64,000 nucleotides of DNA, taken from contig NZ_CP151634.1 in assembly GCF_038397725.1 (NCBI RefSeq), forward strand, positions 930,001-994,000, given 5' to 3'. This DNA comes from Microbacterium sp. LWO13-1.2. Its GTDB lineage: Bacteria > Actinomycetota > Actinomycetes > Actinomycetales > Microbacteriaceae. The notes below the pieces were generated by a model. That model was not told the DNA's origin. It ran no database searches and worked only from the letters and a program-made list of their open reading frames with translations. This document shows, piece after piece, positions 28,836 to 37,608 of the stretch. How positions within the stretch are numbered: the first letter of the stretch is position 1; every line of letters starts with the position of its first letter. Both the position numbers and the translations under genes were made by a program.

Positions 28836-31463
28836 ATGACGACTGATTCGCAGGCGACAGCTGCACCCTCCCGACCCTCGCTAGGGGTGCGCGTCGGCCG
28901 CATCGCGTTCCTCGTGATCGCATCCATCGTCGTGCTCGCCGTCGGTGCCGCGTTCTTCGTCACCTGGACCATCCAGCGCTCGTTCCCGCAGACCGCCGGC
29001 GAGGTCGCGCTCGAAGGGCTGAAGGCCGAGGTCACCGTCCAGCGCGACGAACGTGGTGTGCCGACCATCACCGCCGACTCGACCGATGATCTGTTCTACG
29101 CCCAGGGATTCGTGCACGCGCAGGACCGCTTCTTCGAGATGGACTTCCGCCGCCACGTGACCAGCGGGCGCGTCGCCGAGATGTTCGGCGAATCGCAGGC
29201 GGGAACGGATGCCTTCCTCCGCACGCTCGGCTGGCGAGACGTCGCCGAGCAGGAGGTCGAGGCGATGGACGAGACGACCCTCAGCTACTACGAGTCCTAT
29301 GCAGACGGCGTGAATGCGTACCTCTCCTCCCGCTCGGGTGCCGAGCTCTCACTGGAATATGCCGTCATCGGCATGCAGAACCCGGACTATGCCCCTGAGC
29401 CGTGGGAACCCGCGGATTCCGTGGCCTGGCTGAAGGCGATGGCCTGGGACCTCCGAGGCAACGTCGAAGACGAGACCGATCGTGCGCTGCTCGCCGCGAC
29501 GCTCGACGAGGACACGGCGCAGGCCACTCTCGAGCAGCTCTACCCGGCGTACCCGTTCGGCGAAAACCCGGTGATCGTCCCCAAGATCTCCACGCTGCCG
29601 GTTCTCGACACCGGCGCCGAGGCGGCCTCCACCGGCCCGATGGGCGACGGAGAACTGCAGCAGGCGTCGACGACGGTCCAGTGGCAGGAGACGTCAGGCG
29701 TCATCGAGGCGGCGAGCGTGCTGGTGGGCGATATCGGAGAAGGAATCGGCTCCAACTCGTGGGTCGTCTCCGGCGCACTCACCGAGACCGGGTTGCCGCT
29801 CCTCGCGAACGACCCGCACCTCGGCGCATCCCTGCCTTCGGTCTGGTACCAGGTGCAGCTCAAGTGCTCCGAAGTGAACGAGGCCTGCCCGTTCGATGCC
29901 GGCGGCTTCTCGTTCTCCGGACTCCCGGGCATCGTCATCGGCCACAACGCGCAGATCGCCTGGGGGTTCACGAACCTCACCACCGATGTCACCGACCTCT
30001 ACGTCGAGCGGATCGAGGGCGACCAGTACTGGCGCGACGGCGCTCTCGTCCCGCTCGAGGAGCGGACCGAGACCATCAAGGTCGCTGGCGGCGACGACAT
30101 CGAGCTCACCATCCGCTCCACCGTGCACGGTCCGATCATCTCGGGTCTCGCGGATGACTTCACGGCGATCGCCGACGACCCCGTACCCGCTCTCGGAACC
30201 GCCGGAGCGACTCCCCCGGCGGGCGGGGACGACGCGGAGTACGCGGTGAGTCTTCGCTGGACCGCGCTCGACCCCGGCACGGCATCGACCGCCGTCTTCG
30301 CACTCTCCACGGCGCAGAACTTCGACGACTTCCGCCGCGCGGCGTCGCTGTTCGACGTGCCGGCCCAGAACCTGATCTACGCCGACTCCGAGGGGAACAT
30401 CGGTTATCAGACACCAGGGCGCCTGCCGATCCGCGGGGCGGGAGACGGATGGATGCCGCAGCCCGGCTGGGACAGCAGCTACGACTGGACCGGATTCATC
30501 CCGTTCGACGAACTGCCGGTGTCGTACAACCCGAGCTCGGGATACGTCGTCACCGCGAACAACGCGATCGTGACAGACGACTACGACTACTTCCTCTCCC
30601 GGGACTGGGACTACGGTTACCGAGCGGCCCGGATCGCGCATCTGATCGAGCGTCGCGCAGCGACCGCCCCTCTGACCGCTCAGGACATGCGCGCCATCCA
30701 GATGGACAACGAGATGTGGGTCGGCAAGCAGCTGGCCATCGCGATGTCGGATGTCGACGTCGACGGCGCGGGTACCGCAGCAGCCGTGGACCTGCTCCTC
30801 ACCTGGGATGCCCAGAACTCGGCGTCGTCGGCGGCCGCGGCCTATGCGAACGTCCTGTGGTCGAACCTCGCGCAGAACCTGTTCGCCGAGCGGGAGACCG
30901 CCCTGCCCCTCGGAGACCAGGGGCGCATGTCCACCGTGCTCGCCGCGCTCCTCGACGATCCGTCGGACCCGCTCTGGACCAACCAGAAGATCGGGGTGAA
31001 GGGCATGGAAGAGATGCTCGCCCTCTCCGCCGAGGAGGCATACCGGGAACTCGTCACCCTGCAGGGCGATGCGATGACGCGATGGAACTGGGGTGATCTG
31101 CACGCGATCACCCTCACCAGCGACACGCTCGGGTCGTCCGGCATCGCACCCATCGAGGCCCTCTTCAACCGCGGTCCGTTCCCGGTGAGCGGAGGCTCGT
31201 CGATCGTGAACGCGACCGGTTGGGAGCTGGGTACGTCCTACGCCACGACCACGGTGCCGTCGATGCGCATGGTGGTCGACCTGTCCGACTTCGACGCCTC
31301 CACCTGGAACCATTTCACCGGTGCCTCCGGGCACGCGTTCCACGCGAACTACACCGATCAGACCACGGACTGGGCAGCCGGCATCCAGAACCCCTGGCCG
31401 TTCACGGCGAAGGCCGTGGCCAAGGCGACCGTCGAAACCCTGGTGCTGACTCCGGCCGGTTAG
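28836..31463 (+). CDS. Penicillin-acylase-family Ntn hydrolase
   Basis: 875 residues. An N-terminal membrane anchor (about 22-46) is followed by the alpha-subunit region (VQRDERGVPTITADSTDDLFYAQGFVHAQDRFFEMD). The autocatalytic site is Gly305-Ser306 in GIGSNSWVVSG; Ser306 would become the N-terminal nucleophile of the beta chain. LLANDPHLGASLPSVWYQV and PGIVIGHNAQIAWGFTN follow, as in penicillin G and AHL acylases. The fold hydrolyses amide bonds of acylated compounds outside the membrane. Acyl-homoserine-lactone or beta-lactam side-chain cleavage are options, and sequence alone does not decide. It ends 4 bp inside the convergent MFS gene. Confidence 0.92.
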   Translation: MTTDSQATAAPSRPSLGVRVGRIAFLVIASIVVLAVGAAFFVTWTIQRSFPQTAGEVALEGLKAEVTVQRDERGVPTITADSTDDLFYAQGFVHAQDRFFEMDFRRHVTSGRVAEMFGESQAGTDAFLRTLGWRDVAEQEVEAMDETTLSYYESYADGVNAYLSSRSGAELSLEYAVIGMQNPDYAPEPWEPADSVAWLKAMAWDLRGNVEDETDRALLAATLDEDTAQATLEQLYPAYPFGENPVIVPKISTLPVLDTGAEAASTGPMGDGELQQASTTVQWQETSGVIEAASVLVGDIGEGIGSNSWVVSGALTETGLPLLANDPHLGASLPSVWYQVQLKCSEVNEACPFDAGGFSFSGLPGIVIGHNAQIAWGFTNLTTDVTDLYVERIEGDQYWRDGALVPLEERTETIKVAGGDDIELTIRSTVHGPIISGLADDFTAIADDPVPALGTAGATPPAGGDDAEYAVSLRWTALDPGTASTAVFALSTAQNFDDFRRAASLFDVPAQNLIYADSEGNIGYQTPGRLPIRGAGDGWMPQPGWDSSYDWTGFIPFDELPVSYNPSSGYVVTANNAIVTDDYDYFLSRDWDYGYRAARIAHLIERRAATAPLTAQDMRAIQMDNEMWVGKQLAIAMSDVDVDGAGTAAAVDLLLTWDAQNSASSAAAAYANVLWSNLAQNLFAERETALPLGDQGRMSTVLAALLDDPSDPLWTNQKIGVKGMEEMLALSAEEAYRELVTLQGDAMTRWNWGDLHAITLTSDTLGSSGIAPIEALFNRGPFPVSGGSSIVNATGWELGTSYATTTVPSMRMVVDLSDFDASTWNHFTGASGHAFHANYTDQTTDWAAGIQNPWPFTAKAVAKATVETLVLTPAG

Positions 31464-32812
31464 ATCGCGGATCCAACCGGGGATGCCGCGGTGGCCCGTC
31501 GGGCGATGAGCCAGATGCCGACGGCCGCGGCGAGGAAGATCCCGCCGAGGATGACCCAGCCGATGAGGCCGAGGCTGATCGCGGTGGCGTTCACGATGAT
31601 CGGAGCGGCCAGCGCACCGAGCGAGAAGCCCATGCCGAACACACCCTGGTAGGCGCCGGCGCGCACCGGGTCGGCGAGTTCGAAGCTCAGGCCCCACGAC
31701 CCGGCCTGCGACAGGATCTCGGCGAAGGTGTGGGCGACGGCGGCGGCGAGGATCACGGCGATCGCGAACCACGTCGGCAGCCCCGCGGCGAGCGCGTACA
31801 CGACGCAGGCGACGAGCATCAGCCATCCCGCGATCAGCGTGACCTTGCCGGCGACTCTCAGATCGTGGGTGCCGCGCGAGGCCGGCACCTGGAAGATCAC
31901 GACGAGCGTCGTGTTCACGATCAGGATCACCGAGACGAGCACCTCCGGCGCGGTGGTGCTCTGCGTGATCCACAGCGGCACTCCGAGCTCGGCGACACCG
32001 AACTGCATCCCGAAGATCGCCGAGAGGGCGCACATGAGCAGGTACCGCTGATCGCGCCACGGCGAGCGCCGACGCCAGTCGCTGTGCTCCGCCGCTGCCG
32101 AGGCGGCCGCCTCGACGTCGATCGAGCCGGTCTCCGTGCGCACCGGCGCGAGGCGGGAGCGCGACGGCGCGTCGACCGCTGCGGTCAGCCGGAGCAGCGG
32201 CAACGACCCGAAAGCGCACAGCAGTCCTGCTGCCGCGATCACCAGGCGATACGCCTCCGCGGTGCCGAGTGCGAGCGCGATCGCCGCGAATCCGGAGCCC
32301 ACCGCGATCGAGACGTTGGTGACGGTCCGGAGCACGGCACGGGCGTGCACTCGGCGCTCGGAGGCGAATCCGCGCGCGATGATCGCTGCGCGCGCCGAGT
32401 ATGCGATCGAATCGAAGAAGCCGGACAGGCTGGCGAGCACGAGCGCGGAGACGAAGTCGCCGACGAACGCGTACGCCGCCAGCATCAGTCCGGCCAGCAC
32501 CTCGAAGCCGAAGGTCAGGCGCCTCGCGCTCCAGTGGTCGGCGAGCCAGCCGCCGAGGAAGGAGGCCACGGCGCCGCACCCGCTCGACACCGCGAGCACC
32601 ACGGCCGCTTCACCGCCGGAGAGCCCGATGATCTGCGTGAAGAACAGCACGGTGACGGCGAGGAAGACACCTCGGCCGATCCGCGAGACGGCGGTCGCCG
32701 ATACCAGCGCTCGGAGCACGGGGTCGCTCAGGTCGTCGGCGATCCGGGCGAACAGGCCCTTCTTCGGCTCCACCACCGGGATCTCGTCGGTTGCGGATTC
32801 TGAAGAGAGCAC
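31460..32812 (-). CDS. MFS transporter
   Basis: 450 residues with twelve predicted helices and a cytoplasmic loop of about 60 residues in the middle (DAPSRSRLAPVRTETGSIDVEAAAS). Loop 2-3 carries GGWLADHWSARRLTFG, a motif A variant. The GTG at 32812 follows GAGGA. It is convergent with, and overlaps by 4 bp, the acylase gene, and is divergent from an alpha/beta hydrolase. Substrate unknown; export is more likely than sugar uptake given the sequence type, but this is weakly supported. Confidence 0.85.
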   Translation of the reverse strand: MLSSESATDEIPVVEPKKGLFARIADDLSDPVLRALVSATAVSRIGRGVFLAVTVLFFTQIIGLSGGEAAVVLAVSSGCGAVASFLGGWLADHWSARRLTFGFEVLAGLMLAAYAFVGDFVSALVLASLSGFFDSIAYSARAAIIARGFASERRVHARAVLRTVTNVSIAVGSGFAAIALALGTAEAYRLVIAAAGLLCAFGSLPLLRLTAAVDAPSRSRLAPVRTETGSIDVEAAASAAAEHSDWRRRSPWRDQRYLLMCALSAIFGMQFGVAELGVPLWITQSTTAPEVLVSVILIVNTTLVVIFQVPASRGTHDLRVAGKVTLIAGWLMLVACVVYALAAGLPTWFAIAVILAAAVAHTFAEILSQAGSWGLSFELADPVRAGAYQGVFGMGFSLGALAAPIIVNATAISLGLIGWVILGGIFLAAAVGIWLIARRATAASPVGSAI

Positions 32813-32848
32813 CCTTCATCCTCGCACGCGGCGGTCAGCCCGGTCGGA

Positions 32849-32860
32849 TAGCGTGGTCGG
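32849..32860 (+). promoter_or_regulatory. Predicted leaderless -10 element
   Basis: TAGCGT (32849-32854), six bases, then the ATG at 32861 of the alpha/beta hydrolase gene. No ribosome binding site is present and no clear -35 box is seen. Confidence 0.4.
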
Positions 32861-33628
32861 ATGCCGCAACGCCTGCTCGCGCCTCAGGACGCTCCCGCCT
32901 CCGTCGTCGAGTTCGAGCACGGCGGTGGCACGCTGATCGCCGAGACCTTCGGCCGCGGGGAGCACACCTTCATCCTGCTGCACGGCATCGGCATGGGGCG
33001 CAGCGTGTATCTCGACGTCGTGCGGAGACTCGACGGCCACGGCCGCGTGATCGCGTTCGACCTTCCGGGCTTCGGCGAGGCCCCGGAGCCGACGCGCACC
33101 CTCACCATGGAACGTCACGCCGATCTTGTCGCGGCGTATCTGCGCAGCATCGGCGAAACCGGGATCGTCGTGATCGGACACTCGATGGGCAGCCAGATCG
33201 CCGCGGAACTGGCGAACCGGCATCCCGAGCTCGTCGCCGGTGTCGTGCTCGCGGGGCCCACCGTGAACAGTGCCGCGCGCAGCATCCGCGCCCAAGCCTC
33301 CTACCTGTTGTGGGACCTGATCGGCGAACGACCGATCGTGCTCTGGCGGGGTGCACGGGAGTACCTCCGCGGCGGACCGCATCTGATCAGGAAGATCCGC
33401 GCGACCGTCGTCCACGACGCCAAGCGTGCGTACGGGCGCATCGTGCAGCCGACGCTGGTGCTGCGGGGCGAGACCGATCCGCTCGCGCCGATCGACTGGT
33501 GCCGCGACATCGTCTCCGCGATCCCCGAAGCCGAGCTGCGGGAGATCGACGGGCACGGCCACAGCACGCTGATCAGCGACTCCGGGCCTGCGGCAGAGTT
33601 CATCCGGCGCTTCGCAGACCGGATCTGA
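32861..33628 (+). CDS. Alpha/beta hydrolase
   Basis: 255 residues, cytoplasmic. The oxyanion region LLHGIGMGRSVYLDV and nucleophile elbow VIGHSMGSQ (Ser near residue 109) are clear. The acid Asp lies in LVLRGETDPLAPIDW and the catalytic His in IDGHGHSTL. It resembles the MhpC/BphD-like and haloperoxidase-like group, but the substrate cannot be named. It lies next to the DUF559 element with its own putative terminator. Confidence 0.88.
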   Translation: MPQRLLAPQDAPASVVEFEHGGGTLIAETFGRGEHTFILLHGIGMGRSVYLDVVRRLDGHGRVIAFDLPGFGEAPEPTRTLTMERHADLVAAYLRSIGETGIVVIGHSMGSQIAAELANRHPELVAGVVLAGPTVNSAARSIRAQASYLLWDLIGERPIVLWRGAREYLRGGPHLIRKIRATVVHDAKRAYGRIVQPTLVLRGETDPLAPIDWCRDIVSAIPEAELREIDGHGHSTLISDSGPAAEFIRRFADRI

Positions 33629-33649
33629 GGTCGGCCGCCGGCCCCGACC
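33629..33649 (+). terminator. Hairpin after alpha/beta hydrolase gene
   Basis: GGTCGG (33629-33634) pairs with CCGACC (33644-33649), with further GC-rich pairing in between. It starts directly after the stop codon. No uridine tract. Confidence 0.4.
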
Positions 33650-33668
33650 GGTTGCGCCCTGTGCGCCT

Positions 33669-33755
33669 GTTCATAACTCAGGAATCCTTGGTCGAATCGA
33701 AGCCTGAGACGCGGAGGCGACCCCGGCGCGGAGGATTCTTCCTGAGAACTGAACG
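33669..33755. repeat. 87-bp element with inverted-repeat ends, copy 1
   Basis: It begins GTTCATAACTCAGGAA and ends TTCTTCCTGAGAACTGAACG, so the ends are imperfect inverted repeats. It has the same length and orientation as the second copy at 34726-34812, and the two share the outer 16-20 bp while the centre differs. The stop codon of the DUF559 gene and its last 25 codons lie inside this copy. Confidence 0.85.
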
Positions 33756-34616
33756 CGACTGCGGGGAGAAGCGAGGTCCGAGCACCTCGATGATCTGTCG
33801 CAGAGCCTCCTGGACCTCGGCTGCGCGATAGAGCACGTCAGAAGCGAGCGGCCGAATCGTCATGTACCCCAGCCGGGCCGCGGCAAGATCTCGATAGCGG
33901 TCTTCTTTCTGCTTTCCCCAGCCCTCATGGAACTCTTTGCTGTCGCACTCGATGATCAACCAACCATCCACGAGGAAGTCGACGAAACCGACGCCAGGAA
34001 TCTCGACCTGGGTCTCGTACGGCACACCCAGCGTGCGCAGCATCAATCGCACGAACGTTTCGGGACCGGAGGCCGCTGACGGATCGATCAGGCGGAGCAG
34101 CGCATGAAACCTGGAGGGAAGATCTAAGAAGATCGTCTCGAGCTGCGTCATGGTCACCACACGGTGGTGGACCAGACTGTCCAATGTCGCCAACGACGCT
34201 CTGGAGGTCTGGCAGCGCAGCGAATGTCGGATGGCGTCGTTCAGCGGCGTAACGTGCCGAGGTTCCGCAGACGAGGTGAGCCCCCAATGCAGCCTGCAGG
34301 TGCCTCCAGTGGGCGCCGTCAGTCGCGAGCTGTTGCGCGGGACGTGCACGTGCGCTTTCGTGACATCCAGGACGAATATCCCGAGAAGTTTGAGCAAAGA
34401 AAGGCAAGTGAGACGTCCGCCGATTCTCACTGCTTCGGCGATCTCGAGCGGCACTTCTGGGCGGGCGTAGCGATCCCGGCGGAGCCGCTTCAGCCGACCG
34501 CTGCGCACTGCGGTGGTGAGCTGCCGTGGCGAGAATCCGCGGGAGAGAAGATCGTCCCGGCTGAAGACCGTGGGGGCGAACAGCGTTCTGGCAATCTGCT
34601 TCGGCGTCAGTTCCAT
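33678..34616 (-). CDS. DUF559-family nuclease-like protein with AbiEi-type N-terminal domain
   Basis: 312 residues. The N-terminus (LTPKQIARTLFAPTVFSRDDLLSRGFSPRQL...RLRRDRYA) resembles the winged-helix domain of type IV antitoxins (AbiEi-like). The C-terminal part is a DUF559/Vsr-like PD-(D/E)XK fold: Glu186, Asp213 in FVDFLVDGWLIIECDSKEF, Glu223, Asp225 and Lys227, followed by EDRYRDLAAARLGYMTIRP. Such solitary genes are common in Actinobacteria and their function is unknown; a nicking or repair-type nuclease is plausible. Residues from about 288 on (LRKNPPRRGRLRVSGF) are encoded by a flanking repeat element. The start is uncertain; ATG 34616 is used. Confidence 0.78.
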   Translation of the reverse strand: MELTPKQIARTLFAPTVFSRDDLLSRGFSPRQLTTAVRSGRLKRLRRDRYARPEVPLEIAEAVRIGGRLTCLSLLKLLGIFVLDVTKAHVHVPRNSSRLTAPTGGTCRLHWGLTSSAEPRHVTPLNDAIRHSLRCQTSRASLATLDSLVHHRVVTMTQLETIFLDLPSRFHALLRLIDPSAASGPETFVRLMLRTLGVPYETQVEIPGVGFVDFLVDGWLIIECDSKEFHEGWGKQKEDRYRDLAAARLGYMTIRPLASDVLYRAAEVQEALRQIIEVLGPRFSPQSRSVLRKNPPRRGRLRVSGFDSTKDS

Positions 34617-34725
34617 GCCGGACAGGATCTCGCCCACGACGCTGGCGCGGTGTGTGAATCCTCCCGATGTGGACAAGTATCCGGGCTGACACAGATGTGG
34701 AGGAAGAGTCGAGACGCACGCACCC

Positions 34726-34812
34726 GTTCACAACTCAGGAAGTTTGGTCCAACACACGTCGTTGCGGGTCTTCGCGCGCGCGAATGGCCACGTTCTTCCT
34801 GAATTGTGAACG
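34726..34812. repeat. 87-bp element with inverted-repeat ends, copy 2
   Basis: It starts GTTCACAACTCAGGAAG and ends with the near-exact complement CTTCCTGAATTGTGAACG (16 of 17 paired). It lies 110 bp upstream of the DUF559 start and 21 bp from the end of mrpG. Same length (87 bp) and orientation as copy 1. Confidence 0.88.
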
Positions 34813-34833
34813 CTGAGAGAGACCGACCCCTGC

Positions 34834-35223
34834 CTACCCCGCGGCGGGCGGGGTGCGCTTCGACTCGGCGAGCTCGTCGACCACGAGGTTTCGCTGCTCG
34901 ATGGTGCCGTTGCGATAGGCCTGCCGACCGACCATATGGGCGGAGAGCGGGGCGGTGGCGAACTGCATGAGCACAATGGGGGCGACGAGCACGAGCCCGA
35001 TCAGGATGCCGCCGATGCTGCGCTGCGACAGCGCGACCGCCGCGCAGATCAGCACGAGCCCGAGCACCTGCGGTTTGGTCGCGGCGTGCAGGCGCGACGG
35101 CACGTCGCGGAAATGCAGCAGACCCACAGCGGCAGACAGGCAGAGCAGTGCTCCGATGAGGATGAGGACGAGCACCGTCACGTCGACGATGGCGTCGGGG
35201 ATCTCGAGACCGAAGACGTTCAT
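34834..35223 (-). CDS. mrpG: Na+/H+ antiporter subunit G (MrpG/MnhG)
   Basis: 129 residues with three helices. The family core LIGALLCLSAAVGLLHFRDVPSRLHAATKPQVLGL is at residues 22-57. It is the last gene of the seven-function Mrp complex, which exchanges cytoplasmic Na+ for protons and supports alkali and salt tolerance. It overlaps mrpF by 4 bp. The hydrophilic C-terminal 30 residues are typical. Confidence 0.93.
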   Translation of the reverse strand: MNVFGLEIPDAIVDVTVLVLILIGALLCLSAAVGLLHFRDVPSRLHAATKPQVLGLVLICAAVALSQRSIGGILIGLVLVAPIVLMQFATAPLSAHMVGRQAYRNGTIEQRNLVVDELAESKRTPPAAG

Positions 35224-35489
35224 GAGGTCGTGTTATCCCTTCTCGCCACGAACCGGGCGACCGCGATCGACCCGAAGACGCCGACGGCGGCGATGGTGAG
35301 GAGCACCGGGATGGAGCGCGTGTGGCCGTTGATCGCCATCTCGGCACCGAGCACGCACATCACTTCGGTGAGCAGCACGTCGGATGCCACGGCACGGTCG
35401 AGAATCGACGGGCCGCGCACGATCCGGATCACGGTGAGGATCGCCGCAAGCCCGAACACGACCATGATCGCCGTCAGCACGATGTTCAT
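35220..35489 (-). CDS. mrpF: Na+/H+ antiporter subunit F (MrpF/MnhF)
   Basis: 89 residues with three helices. It contains ILTVIRIVRGPSILDRAVASDVLL, the MrpF core around the conserved GPSxxDR motif. It overlaps both mrpE (35486) and mrpG (35223) by 4 bp, so all three are translationally coupled. Confidence 0.93.
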   Translation of the reverse strand: MNIVLTAIMVVFGLAAILTVIRIVRGPSILDRAVASDVLLTEVMCVLGAEMAINGHTRSIPVLLTIAAVGVFGSIAVARFVARRDNTTS

Positions 35490-36058
35490 CGGACGCCTCC
35501 CGTTCGCTCGTCGGCTTTGAGTGCACGGTACTGCGCCGGGTCGCCGAGCGCCCGGACGATCCGCTGCTCCCAGCGCAGCACGCCGGCGCGCTGCTTCTCC
35601 ACGTCATCGTGACTGCGGACACCGATCACATGCAGGTACAGGATGCGGCGATCGCGATCGGCCTCCACCACGAGCGACCCGGGGATCAGCGACGAGACGA
35701 CCGCGACGTGCGCCATCATCAGGTCGTCGGCGTATCGCAGCGGGACGGCGATGATCGCGGCCCCCGGCTGACGGCGGAAGTCGAACACCTGCACCGTGAC
35801 GCTGAGTGCGCCCTGCACGACGGCGAACAGGAACTGGACGACGAACAGTGCGGCGTACCAGAAGTTGATCCGCCCTGACAGCTCGACGGTCGGCAGCCGG
35901 AAGACTCGGGTGACGAAGATCGCGACGACCAGCCCGCTGACGAAGGAGAGCACGGTGAACTGCGCCCACAGGAGCATCCAGAGCACGACCAGCCAGGCCA
36001 GGAACGGAAGCTGCGCACGGATGCCGTGCAGAACGCTGCGACGGTTGTCCGGAGTCAT
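35486..36058 (-). CDS. mrpE: Na+/H+ antiporter subunit E (MrpE/MnhE)
   Basis: 190 residues. Two N-terminal helices (LPFLAWLVVLWMLLWAQF, VSGLVVAIFVTRVFRLP) precede the MrpE cytoplasmic domain with ALSVTVQVFDFRRQPGAAI and SLIPGSLVVEADRDRRILYLHVI. The start at 36058 overlaps the mrpD stop (ATGA). Confidence 0.93.
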   Translation of the reverse strand: MTPDNRRSVLHGIRAQLPFLAWLVVLWMLLWAQFTVLSFVSGLVVAIFVTRVFRLPTVELSGRINFWYAALFVVQFLFAVVQGALSVTVQVFDFRRQPGAAIIAVPLRYADDLMMAHVAVVSSLIPGSLVVEADRDRRILYLHVIGVRSHDDVEKQRAGVLRWEQRIVRALGDPAQYRALKADERTGGVR

Positions 36059-37608
36059 GACCCCACCTCGTCTTCGAGCTGCACGAGGCTGATCGGTTCG
36101 AGAAGCGCGGCGCCGATCCGGTCGCAGAGCGCATAGAGAGGCCCGGCGAAGATCGACAGCGATACGGTGACGGCGACCATGCCGGCCGTCGCGACGGTCA
36201 TGATCGCGGGGATGCGGCGCCGCTCCTGCTGCTCGTCGGCCGCCGGTGCATTGCCGAGGTGCGAGATGCGTCCCTCGGTCTCGGTGGAGTCCTCTTCCTC
36301 GCGCCAGAACGCCAGGTTCCACGCGCGCATCAGCGCGTACAGCGTCAGCAGGGAGGTGAGGATGCCGCCGAAGATGAGCACGATCATCAGGGGGGTGCCG
36401 ACGGATGCCGCTGCCTCGAACAGCGCGAACTTGCCGATGAAACCGGAGAACGGCGGGAGGCCCCCGAGGTTGATGGCCGGAACGAAGTAGAGCAGGGCGA
36501 TGACCGGTGCGACCTTCAGCAGGCCTTTCACCCGCAGGATCGAGGTACTGCCCGCCCGACGCTCGATGAGTCCGACGGCGAGGAACAGGGTCGTCTGCAC
36601 CACGATGTGGTGGACGATGTAGTACACCGTCGCGCCGATGGCCGCGGGGGTCGCGATCGCCAGACCGAAGATCATGTAGCCGACGTGGCTGACGAGCGTG
36701 AACGAGAGGATCCTCTTCAGCTCGGCCTGCGCGACAGCGCCGAGCACCCCGACGATCATCGTCGCCAGAGCCACGATGAGCAGGACGGTATCGATGCTGT
36801 TCTCGGCGAACAGCTGGGTCTCGGTGCGGATCAGCGCATAGACGCCGACCTTCGTCAGCAATCCGGCGAAGACCGCGGTGACCGGGGCGGGAGCGGTCGG
36901 GTAGGAGTCCGGCAACCAGAACGACACCGGGAAGACGGCCGCCTTGATGCCGAACGCGATCACGAGGATGACGTGCAGCACGAGCTGGGTCTCCTGCGGC
37001 AGCTCGGCCATCCGTTCGGCGATCTGCGCCATGTTCACGGTGCCGAGCGCGCCGTAGATCATCGCGATCGCGGCGAGGAAGAGGATCGACGACACCAGGG
37101 AGACGACGATGTAGACGGCGCCGGCGCGGATGCGGGATTCGGTGCTGCCGAGAGTGATCAGCACGTACGAGGCGACGAGCAGGATCTCGAATCCGACGTA
37201 GAGATTGAAGAGGTCACCGGCGATGAAGGCGTCGAACACTCCGGCCGCGAGGATGAGGTACGACGGGTTGAAGATCGAGATCGGCGTCTCGTCTGCGCCG
37301 TCCGCGACGCCCTGGCCGATCGAGAACAGCAGCACCGCGAGCAGCACGATGCTGGAGACCAGAACCAGCAGGGCCGAGAGCCGGTCGACGTAGAGCACGA
37401 TGCCGAACGGCACCGGCCAGCCGCCGACCGAGACGGCCAGTGCCGAGCCGCCGTCGACGGCGATCAGCAGGATCGTGGCGATCACCGAGACGGCGGCGAG
37501 GGTGGCCACCGTGACGATGACCTGCAGGCGTGCGTTCCGCCCGAACACGAGGGTGATCGCGGCGCCGAGCAGGGGAAGGGCGACGAGAAGAGGGACGAGC
37601 GCGCTCAT
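36055..37608 (-). CDS. mrpD: Na+/H+ antiporter subunit D (MrpD/MnhD)
   Basis: 517 residues, about 14 helices, homologous to the proton-pumping complex I subunits NuoM and NuoN. The Lys/His-bearing channel helices are visible: IKAAVFPVSFWLPDSYPTAPAPVTAVFAGLLTKVGVYALIR and ELKRILSFTLVSHVGYMIFGL. It overlaps mrpC (37605) and mrpE by 4 bp each. Confidence 0.95.
   Translation of the reverse strand: MSALVPLLVALPLLGAAITLVFGRNARLQVIVTVATLAAVSVIATILLIAVDGGSALAVSVGGWPVPFGIVLYVDRLSALLVLVSSIVLLAVLLFSIGQGVADGADETPISIFNPSYLILAAGVFDAFIAGDLFNLYVGFEILLVASYVLITLGSTESRIRAGAVYIVVSLVSSILFLAAIAMIYGALGTVNMAQIAERMAELPQETQLVLHVILVIAFGIKAAVFPVSFWLPDSYPTAPAPVTAVFAGLLTKVGVYALIRTETQLFAENSIDTVLLIVALATMIVGVLGAVAQAELKRILSFTLVSHVGYMIFGLAIATPAAIGATVYYIVHHIVVQTTLFLAVGLIERRAGSTSILRVKGLLKVAPVIALLYFVPAINLGGLPPFSGFIGKFALFEAAASVGTPLMIVLIFGGILTSLLTLYALMRAWNLAFWREEEDSTETEGRISHLGNAPAADEQQERRRIPAIMTVATAGMVAVTVSLSIFAGPLYALCDRIGAALLEPISLVQLEDEVGS

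Noticed and set aside
26518..28923. 801-codon minus-strand frame over the second YhgE gene
   Set aside because: Antisense shadow of a coiled-coil coding region; no conserved motif or ribosome site.
33669..34812. Insertion sequence or composite transposon around the DUF559 gene
   Set aside because: The ends are inverted-repeat elements in direct orientation, but the gene is not a transposase and no target-site duplication is visible. It is described as a repeat-associated gene instead.
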